Part shown: positions 55,231 to 61,689 of the stretch, piece after piece | Numbering within the stretch: position 1 is the stretch's first letter | How the letters are laid out: the number at the start of each line of letters is the position of its first letter | From: Streptomyces sp. NBC_00490 | GTDB taxonomy: Bacteria > Actinomycetota > Actinomycetes > Streptomycetales > Streptomycetaceae | Assembly: GCF_036013645.1 (NCBI RefSeq) | Contig: NZ_CP107869.1 | Coordinates: 1,860,001-1,924,000, forward strand | Direction: 5' to 3' | Length of the DNA: 64,000 nucleotides | The notes under the pieces: generated by a model | Seen by the model: only the letters and a program-made list of their open reading frames with translations | Told to the model about the DNA's origin: nothing | Database searches by the model: none | Position numbers and translations under genes: made by a program

Positions 55231-58059
55231 ATGGCACCGCCCCTCTCCAGACGAAACCTCCTCCAGGCCGCCGCCCTCGCCGCGGCCGCACCCGCGCTCT
55301 CGTACGCGGCGAGCGGCCGGGCCACCGCGGCCACGCCCGCAGCCTCCGCAACCGCGGCCGCGGCCGCGCCCGCCGCCTGGACCGTGCAGCCCTTCGCGCT
55401 CGACGAGGTGACCCTCGGGCCCGGTGTCTTCGCCGACAAACGGCAGTTGATGCTCGACCACGCGCGCGGCTACGACGTGAACCGGCTGCTCCAGGTCTTC
55501 CGCGCCAACGCGGGCCTCTCCACCGGCGGCGCGGTCGCACCCGGCGGCTGGGAGGGCCTGGACGGCGAGGCCAACGGCAATCTGCGCGGGCACTACACCG
55601 GCCACTTCCTGACCATGCTGGCGCAGGCGTACGCGAGCACCGGCGAGCAGGTGTTCGCGGACAGGATCACCACCATGATCACCGCCCTCACCGAGACCCG
55701 CGCCGCCCTGCGCACCGACCCGAAGATGCTCGCCGTCACCGGGAAGTGGGGCGCCGCACACGAGAACGTGCGCGGCTCCTACCAGTACGTCGACCTGCCC
55801 GCCGCGGTCCTCGGCGGCGCCTCCGCGATCACCCTGTCGGTGTGGGTCAAGCCCACCCACGACGCCAACTGGCAGCGCGCCTTCGACTTCGGCAACAACA
55901 CCACCCGGTACATGTACCTGGCCACCCGCAACGCGAGCGGTGTGCCCCGGTTCGCCATCACCACCAACGGCGCGGGCGGCGAGCAGGCCCTCAACGGCAC
56001 GGCCGCGCTGCCGCTGAACCAGTGGAGCCACCTGGCCGTCACGATCTCCGGCAGCACCGGCACGCTGTACGTCAACGGCACGGCCGTCGCCACGAACACC
56101 GCGATGACCCTCAACCCGGCGGCGCTCGGCACCCTCGCCAACAACTGGCTCGGCCGCTCGAACTACGCGGGCGATCCCGTGTACGCGGGCGCCTACGACG
56201 AGTTCAACGTCTGGTCACGCGCGCTGACCCAGGCCGAGATCACCTCGCTCCAGACCAACGAGGCCAAGCTCTCCACGGCCGGACTCGGCAACCTCGTCTC
56301 GTACTGGTTCCAGACCACCGGCGGCGGCACGTTCCCGGACGGCTCCGGCCGCGGTCTGACCGCCACGCTGCGCCGCACCTGGGGCGGGCCGAGCCACCCC
56401 GGGTTCCTGGCGGCGTACCCGGAGACGCAGTTCATCGACCTGGAGACGAGGACCGCCAGCGACTACACCAAGGTGTGGGCGCCCTACTACACCGCCCACA
56501 AGATCCTGCGCGGTCTGCTGGACGCGTACACCGCCACCGACGACGCGCGCGCCCTCGACCTCGCGTCCGGCATGGGCGACTGGATGTACTCCCGGCTGTC
56601 CGTCCTGCCCGAGGCGACGCTCCAGCGCATGTGGGGGCTGTTCTCCAGCGGCGAGTTCGGCGGCATCGTCGAGGCGATCGTCGACCTGCACTCCCACTCG
56701 GGAAAGGCCGAACACCTCGCGCTGGCCAAGCTGTTCGACCTCGACTCCCTCATCGACGCCTGCGCCGCGAACACCGACACCCTCAACGGGCTGCACGCCA
56801 ACCAGCACATACCGATCTTCACCGGTCTGCTGCGGCTGTACGACGCGACGGGCGAGACGCGTTACCTGACCGCCGCGAGGAACTTCTGGGGCATGGTCGT
56901 ACCGAACCGCATGTACGGTATCGGCGGCACCAGCACCGGTGAGTTCTGGAAGGCCTCCGGGCTGATCGCGGGCACGATCAGCGACACCAACGCCGAGACG
57001 TGCTGTGCGTACAACATGCTCAAGCTCAGCCGGACGCTGTTCTTCCACGAGCAGACCCCGAAGTACATGGACTACTACGAGCGGGCGCTGCTCAACCAGG
57101 TGCTCGGCTCCAAGCAGGACAGGGCCGACGCGGAGAAGCCGCTCGTCACCTACTTCATCGGGCTGACACCCGGTCATGTGCGGGACTACACGCCCAAGCA
57201 GGGGACGACCTGCTGCGAGGGCACCGGCATGGAGAGCGCCACCAAGTACCAGGACTCGGTCTACTTCAAGGCCGCCGACGGCAGCGCGCTCTACGTCAAC
57301 CTCTACAGCCCCTCCCGACTGACCTGGGCCGAGAAGGGGGTGACGGTCACTCAGACCACGGACTACCCGCGTGAACAGGGCACCACGCTCACCATCGGCG
57401 GCGCCGGCGCGGCCTTCGCCCTGAAGGTGCGGGTGCCGTCGTGGGCCACGTCCGGATTCCGGGTGACCGTCAACGGCACCGCGGCGAGCGGGACTCCGGC
57501 CGCCGGGAGCTACTTCACGGTGTCCCGGACCTGGAAGGCGGGCGACGTCGTCCGGATCACCGTCCCGTTCCGGCTGCGGGTCGAAAAGGCCCTGGACGAC
57601 CCGGCGTTGCAGACCCTCTTCTACGGGCCGGTCAACCTGGTCGCCCGCAACGCGGCCACCAGCTACCTGTCGTTCGGGCTGTACGCCAACGCGGCCCTGT
57701 CCGGCGACCTGCTGCCCACCCTCGCCCCGGTGAGCGGCAAGCCCCTCCACTACACCCTCAACGGCACGGAGTTCGCGCCCTTCCTGGAGGGGTCGGAGAA
57801 TCCGACGCACGCCTACTTCCGGCGCGCGGAGCCCAAGGTCGTCTTCGGCACCCTGGACTCCGGGATCGCCAACCCCGCGAAGTCCGACGGCACCACGCTG
57901 CTCGACGAGATCTGGGCCGGGGCGCCGTTCGCGAGCAAGAGCGCGCTCGTGACCAAGGTGACGAGCACCGTGAACGCCTGGGTGTCGGCCGGGCTGCTCT
58001 CCCAGGCGAACGGCCAGGTGGTGATCAGCACGGCGGGGCAGGCGACCTACGTGTCCTGA
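55231..58059 (+). CDS. Secreted GH127 beta-L-arabinofuranosidase-type enzyme with an inserted LamG domain
   Basis: The 942-residue product has a Tat signal (SRRNLLQAAALAAAAPALSY, cut about residue 36). The GH127 (alpha/alpha)6 domain begins WTVQPFALDEVTLGPGVFAD and contains the Zn-Cys site Glu589, Cys591, Cys661 and Cys662 (NAETCCAYNML and TTCCEGTGMES). Cys661 corresponds to the nucleophile found in Bifidobacterium HypBA1. A LamG/concanavalin-like domain (about 183-380) is inserted into the helical part. It hydrolyses beta-L-arabinofuranosides from extensin or arabinan-type glycans. AGGAG lies 5 nt before the ATG. Confidence 0.9.
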   Translation: MAPPLSRRNLLQAAALAAAAPALSYAASGRATAATPAASATAAAAAPAAWTVQPFALDEVTLGPGVFADKRQLMLDHARGYDVNRLLQVFRANAGLSTGGAVAPGGWEGLDGEANGNLRGHYTGHFLTMLAQAYASTGEQVFADRITTMITALTETRAALRTDPKMLAVTGKWGAAHENVRGSYQYVDLPAAVLGGASAITLSVWVKPTHDANWQRAFDFGNNTTRYMYLATRNASGVPRFAITTNGAGGEQALNGTAALPLNQWSHLAVTISGSTGTLYVNGTAVATNTAMTLNPAALGTLANNWLGRSNYAGDPVYAGAYDEFNVWSRALTQAEITSLQTNEAKLSTAGLGNLVSYWFQTTGGGTFPDGSGRGLTATLRRTWGGPSHPGFLAAYPETQFIDLETRTASDYTKVWAPYYTAHKILRGLLDAYTATDDARALDLASGMGDWMYSRLSVLPEATLQRMWGLFSSGEFGGIVEAIVDLHSHSGKAEHLALAKLFDLDSLIDACAANTDTLNGLHANQHIPIFTGLLRLYDATGETRYLTAARNFWGMVVPNRMYGIGGTSTGEFWKASGLIAGTISDTNAETCCAYNMLKLSRTLFFHEQTPKYMDYYERALLNQVLGSKQDRADAEKPLVTYFIGLTPGHVRDYTPKQGTTCCEGTGMESATKYQDSVYFKAADGSALYVNLYSPSRLTWAEKGVTVTQTTDYPREQGTTLTIGGAGAAFALKVRVPSWATSGFRVTVNGTAASGTPAAGSYFTVSRTWKAGDVVRITVPFRLRVEKALDDPALQTLFYGPVNLVARNAATSYLSFGLYANAALSGDLLPTLAPVSGKPLHYTLNGTEFAPFLEGSENPTHAYFRRAEPKVVFGTLDSGIANPAKSDGTTLLDEIWAGAPFASKSALVTKVTSTVNAWVSAGLLSQANGQVVISTAGQATYVS

Positions 58060-58062
58060 AGG

Positions 58063-58815
58063 CTACGAGCGGCGCCGGGGCTTGCCGCGCCGGGCGCCCT
58101 GGGTCTTCTGGCCGGCGGGCGGCTTGCGTCGCCCGCCGGCCGCGTCGGGGCGCTTGGGCTGCTTCTTGGGCTCGGCCTTCGCCTTGGCCTTGTCCTGAGC
58201 GGCCGGGCGGCCGCGGGTGCTGTTGACCGTGCGGCCGCGGACGATGCCGATGAAGTCCTCGACCAGGTCCGTGGTCGCGTCCTCCGGCCACGACAGCGCG
58301 ACGGAGGACACGGGGGCGTCCGTGACCGGCCGGTAGGTGAGGTCCTTGCGATGGTGCAGCCGGGCGAGCGACTGGGGGACGACGAGGACGCCGATACCGG
58401 CCGCGACCAGTTCGACGGCGTCCTCCGTGGTCGCGGGACGCTCGAAGGCGGGCTGCCCCGGCAGCCGCGGCCACTCCAGGACGTCGTCCAGGGGGTGCAG
58501 CACGATCTCGTCGGCCAGGTCCTCGGTCGTGACCTCGTCGACCGCGGCGACGACGTGGTCCTTCGGGACGACGACGACCGTGCTCTCCTCGTAGAGCGGG
58601 ATGGCGCTGAGCACCGTACGGTCCACCGGCAGCCGTACGAGACCGGCGTCAGCGGCCCCGTCCCGCAGCGCGTCGCGCGCCTCGGCGACGGAGAGCTGGA
58701 GGAGGGTCAGCGGGATGTCGGGCAGTCGCTCGTTCCAGATCCGCACCCACTTCGAGGGGGTCACGCCGGGGACGTAGGCGAGCCGGAACTGCGGGGGTTC
58801 TTCCGAGCCTGTCAC
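58063..58815 (-). CDS. LysR-type substrate-binding domain protein without DNA-binding HTH, with a basic tail
   Basis: The 250-residue product is a LysR-type effector domain: FRLAYVPGVTPSKWVRIWNE, DALRDGAADAGLVRLPVDR, VVVVPKDHVVAAVDEVTTE and ELVAAGIGVLVVPQSLARLH. No N-terminal HTH precedes it; the frame starts 13 residues before the domain. The last 50 residues are a Lys/Arg/Pro/Ala-rich tail (AQDKAKAKAEPKKQPKRPDA, ending RRGKPRRRS) that could bind nucleic acid instead. It is divergent from a DUF5997 gene 58 nt away, a conserved pair as I recall it. How it acts is unknown. Confidence 0.83.
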   Translation of the reverse strand: MTGSEEPPQFRLAYVPGVTPSKWVRIWNERLPDIPLTLLQLSVAEARDALRDGAADAGLVRLPVDRTVLSAIPLYEESTVVVVPKDHVVAAVDEVTTEDLADEIVLHPLDDVLEWPRLPGQPAFERPATTEDAVELVAAGIGVLVVPQSLARLHHRKDLTYRPVTDAPVSSVALSWPEDATTDLVEDFIGIVRGRTVNSTRGRPAAQDKAKAKAEPKKQPKRPDAAGGRRKPPAGQKTQGARRGKPRRRS

Positions 58816-58873
58816 CTGGCCAGGTTACCGGCCGTGGTCGGCGGACGTTCACCCAGTCGATACCCTGGACACC

Positions 58874-59281
58874 ATGACGCAGCACCAGAGCACCCAGACG
58901 ATGAAGCCCGCGACCGCGGCGAAGAAACTGGGTGTGTACCTCGAGGCCACCCCCGCCGAGTTCCGTGAGGGTGTCGTCTCGCGGGCACAGCTCACCGAAC
59001 TCCAGGCCGATCCGCCCCAGTGGCTCCAGGATCTCCGTGCCCACGGCCCGCACCCCCGTCCGGTGGTCGCGGCCAAGCTCGGCGTGTCCATCGCGGGCCT
59101 GGCGCGCGGCGGCGTCACCGAGCCGCTCACCACCGAGCAGATCGAGGCGCTGAAGCAGGAGCAGCCTGAGTGGCTGGCCAAGGAGCGCGCCACCCAGGTC
59201 GAGGTCCGCACCGAGACGGTCCGGATCAAGAAGAAGCGCGCCGAGGAGGCGGAGAAGGCCGGGCGCGACACCCGCGACTGA
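58874..59281 (+). CDS. DUF5997 family protein
   Basis: The 135-residue cytoplasmic product matches DUF5997: KPATAAKKLGVYLEATPAEF, SRAQLTELQADPPQWLQDLR and PRPVVAAKLGVSIAGLARGG, ending in a charged coiled tail (IKKKRAEEAEKAGRD). The middle looks like a helix-turn-helix (VVAAKLGVSIAGLARGGVTE), so it could supply the DNA binding that its neighbour lacks. It is divergent from the HTH-less LysR-like gene. No ribosome-binding site stands out near the ATG. Function is unknown. Confidence 0.83.
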   Translation: MTQHQSTQTMKPATAAKKLGVYLEATPAEFREGVVSRAQLTELQADPPQWLQDLRAHGPHPRPVVAAKLGVSIAGLARGGVTEPLTTEQIEALKQEQPEWLAKERATQVEVRTETVRIKKKRAEEAEKAGRDTRD

Positions 59282-59389
59282 CCTCGGCCGCCACCGCGCT
59301 CCGCCGCCCGGATGGATTCCCGCGTCCGGTGCGTGCGACGCAGTTCGTGGTGACCGCCTGCGCGATCCGGCGACGGAAAGCTGTCGCGC

Positions 59390-61441
59390 ATGCTCACACC
59401 TCATGTGCGGTCAGCACGGCGCCGACCCGACGGACGCCGCCGGTCCCTCCTGGCCCGGGCCGGGGCGGTCGCGGTCACCGTCCTGGCACTCGTCCTGACC
59501 CTTCCGGGTACCGCCCTCGCGGCCCCGGGCGACCTGGACCCCGCCTTCAGTAGCGACGGCAAGGTCCTCACCGGCTTCGCCGGCGACGATCACGCCAATG
59601 ACGTGGCGGTGCAGTCCGACGGAAAGATCGTCTCGGTCGGCACCTCCACCGACGAGTCGCTGCTGGAGAGCCGCTTCGCGCTGACCCGTCACCTCGCCGA
59701 CGGCACCCTGGACACCGCCTTCGGCGGCCGCGACGGTGACATCCCCGGCACGGTGACGACCGCCGTCAACACCATGGACACGAACTTCCAGTGGAGCGAG
59801 GCCCACGCCGTGGTCCTCCAGGCCGACGGCAAGATCGTCGTAGTGGGCAGCAGTTGGCGCGAGTACGAGGACTGCTGCTGGTTCGTGGTGGTCCGCTACA
59901 ACGCGGACGGCACCCTGGACGACTCCTTCAGCGGCGACGGCCGGGTCTTCGCCGACATCGACGGCCCGACCGAGGCCCTCGACGTGGCGATCGACTCCAG
60001 CGGTCGGATCGTCGCGGCCGGCTACACCGGGGGCCGCATGGCCGTGCTCCGCCTCACCGGCGACGGCACCCCGGACAGCACGTTCGGCGGCGACGGCACG
60101 GTGACCGCCAATCCCGCGGGACCGGTCCCCCAGGAGGGCGGGGACGGCCGTGCCCTGGCCCTGCAGGCCGACGGGAAGATCGTCGTCGGGGGTGAGGTCG
60201 GCTCCACCCGCTTCGACTTCGCGCTGATGCGCTTCAACACCGACGGCAGCGTGGACACCGGCTTCGACGGCGACGGCATCGTCCGCACCGACTTCGGCGG
60301 CTACGACAGTGTGGAGTCGCTGGCGGTCCAGCCCGACGGCAAGATCGTCGCGGCGGGCACCGGCGACAGCGGAGCCGCGCTGGCCCGCTACCACACCAAC
60401 GGCAGCCTGGACACCAGCTTCGACGGCGACGGCCGGGTCGTCACACCCGCAGTCGGTGTCGCCGACATGGTGCTCCAGCCGGACGGGCGGATCGTCGCCG
60501 CCGGCACCGCGGGCAGCGACTTCTCGGTCCTGCGGTACAACACCGACGGCAGCCTGGACAACGGCTTCGGCACCGCCGGTCAGGCGACCGCGGACTTCGG
60601 CGGCGTCGACACGGCACGCGGCGTGAAGCTCGACTCCGCCGGCAGAATCGTCGCCGCCGGTACGGGCGGTCCGAACAGCGACTTCGCGCTGGCCCGCTTC
60701 CAGGGCGGAGGCAGCACGCCACCGCCTCCGAGCGGCACGGACCTCTCGGTCACGAAGAGCGGCACCGGCACGGTCAGCATCGGTGACCGTGCCACGTACA
60801 CCGTGGCGGTCACCAACACCACCGTCGGCACCACGGCGACCGGCGTCACCCTCACCGACACGCTCAGCGGACTCGCCGCCTCGGTCGTCTCCGCCACCAC
60901 CACTCAGGGCAGCTGCACGATCACCGCCACCGGCGCCACCTGCGCCCTCGGCAGCGTCTCCGCCGCCGGCCCCGGCGCCACGGTGACGATCGTCGTGGAG
61001 CCCCGCGCCACCGGCACCCTCACCGACCGCGCCACGGTCACCGCCACCACGACCGACCCGGCCGCCGCCAACAACACGGCCACCAGGACCACCACCGTCA
61101 ACAACGCCCGCGGCTGCACCCGTATCGGCACCAGCGGCAACGACACCCTCACCGGCACCTACGGCAACGACGTGATCTGCGCCCTCGGCGGCGACGACAC
61201 CGTCAACGCGAGCTACGGCAACGACACCGTCCACGGCGGATACGGCAACGACCGCGTCGACGGCCAGTTCGGCGACGACACGCTCAACGGCGGCCCCGGC
61301 AACGACAACCTGATCGGCAACTACGGCGCCGACAACCTCAACACGGTCGACAGCGTCTCCGGCAACGACACCGCCAACGGCGGCTTCAACACGGACACCT
61401 GCACGACCGACGCGGGCGACATCCGCATCAGCTGCCCCTGA
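59390..61441 (+). CDS. Secreted delta-60-repeat protein with a DUF11 domain and RTX-like C-terminal repeats
   Basis: The 683-residue product has a signal peptide (RRSLLARAGAVAVTVLALVL..., cut at LAAPGDL). Eight delta-60 repeats follow, such as VQSDGKIVSVGTSTDE, LQADGKIVVVGSS, VQPDGKIVAAGTG and LQPDGRIVAAGTA, each with a GSLDTSFxGDGRV partner; they form beta-propeller blades. A DUF11 domain (DLSVTKSGTGTVSIGDRATY to TATTTDPAAANNTAT) comes next. The end has GNDTLTG-, GGDDTVN- and GNDTVHG-type calcium-binding repeats. It is likely a surface or extracellular binding protein; no enzyme motif seen. A perfect hairpin follows the stop. Confidence 0.87.
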   Translation: MLTPHVRSARRRPDGRRRSLLARAGAVAVTVLALVLTLPGTALAAPGDLDPAFSSDGKVLTGFAGDDHANDVAVQSDGKIVSVGTSTDESLLESRFALTRHLADGTLDTAFGGRDGDIPGTVTTAVNTMDTNFQWSEAHAVVLQADGKIVVVGSSWREYEDCCWFVVVRYNADGTLDDSFSGDGRVFADIDGPTEALDVAIDSSGRIVAAGYTGGRMAVLRLTGDGTPDSTFGGDGTVTANPAGPVPQEGGDGRALALQADGKIVVGGEVGSTRFDFALMRFNTDGSVDTGFDGDGIVRTDFGGYDSVESLAVQPDGKIVAAGTGDSGAALARYHTNGSLDTSFDGDGRVVTPAVGVADMVLQPDGRIVAAGTAGSDFSVLRYNTDGSLDNGFGTAGQATADFGGVDTARGVKLDSAGRIVAAGTGGPNSDFALARFQGGGSTPPPPSGTDLSVTKSGTGTVSIGDRATYTVAVTNTTVGTTATGVTLTDTLSGLAASVVSATTTQGSCTITATGATCALGSVSAAGPGATVTIVVEPRATGTLTDRATVTATTTDPAAANNTATRTTTVNNARGCTRIGTSGNDTLTGTYGNDVICALGGDDTVNASYGNDTVHGGYGNDRVDGQFGDDTLNGGPGNDNLIGNYGADNLNTVDSVSGNDTANGGFNTDTCTTDAGDIRISCP

Positions 61442-61459
61442 TCTCCGGCGCAGTCACAC

Positions 61460-61494
61460 GGCGGCGGCCCTCCATGTCCCGGAGGGCCGCCGCC
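61460..61494 (+). terminator. Perfect hairpin terminator after the delta-60 gene
   Basis: GGCGGCGGCCCTCC and GGAGGGCCGCCGCC form a 14-bp stem without mismatch around a 7-nt loop, 19 nt after the stop. No T-run follows. Confidence 0.8.
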
Positions 61495-61588
61495 GCGTCC
61501 GTCGCCACGCGTCCGCGACAGCGGCGGCCCGCAAGCCACCCCACGCACCACTCTGGACGCCCTGGGAATCCCTGGCCTAGGCTGCACA

Positions 61589-61602
61589 GCAAGCGCTTTC
61601 TA
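61589..61602. promoter_or_regulatory. LacI-family-type box before the GH115 gene
   Basis: GCAAGCGCTTTCTA, around AAGCGCTT, is the exact reverse complement of 14 nt at 32372-32385 near the esterase-CBM2 and pectate lyase genes. It lies about 90-100 nt before the GH115 start. A shared LacI-type regulator is likely. Confidence 0.5.
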
Positions 61603-61689
61603 AGCAGCCAGCCAGTCCGTCATGCGCCGAGCTCCGCCGACAGTTCCGTGCGCGAGCCGACGCGGACCGGCGCGGAAAGGTAGCGTTCC

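Noticed and set aside
61138..61340. Tandem GGCAACGAC-type repeats that at first looked like a DNA repeat array
   Set aside because: They are codons of the RTX-like GNDT repeats in the delta-60 protein; spacing follows the nonapeptide, and there is no CRISPR-like spacer pattern.
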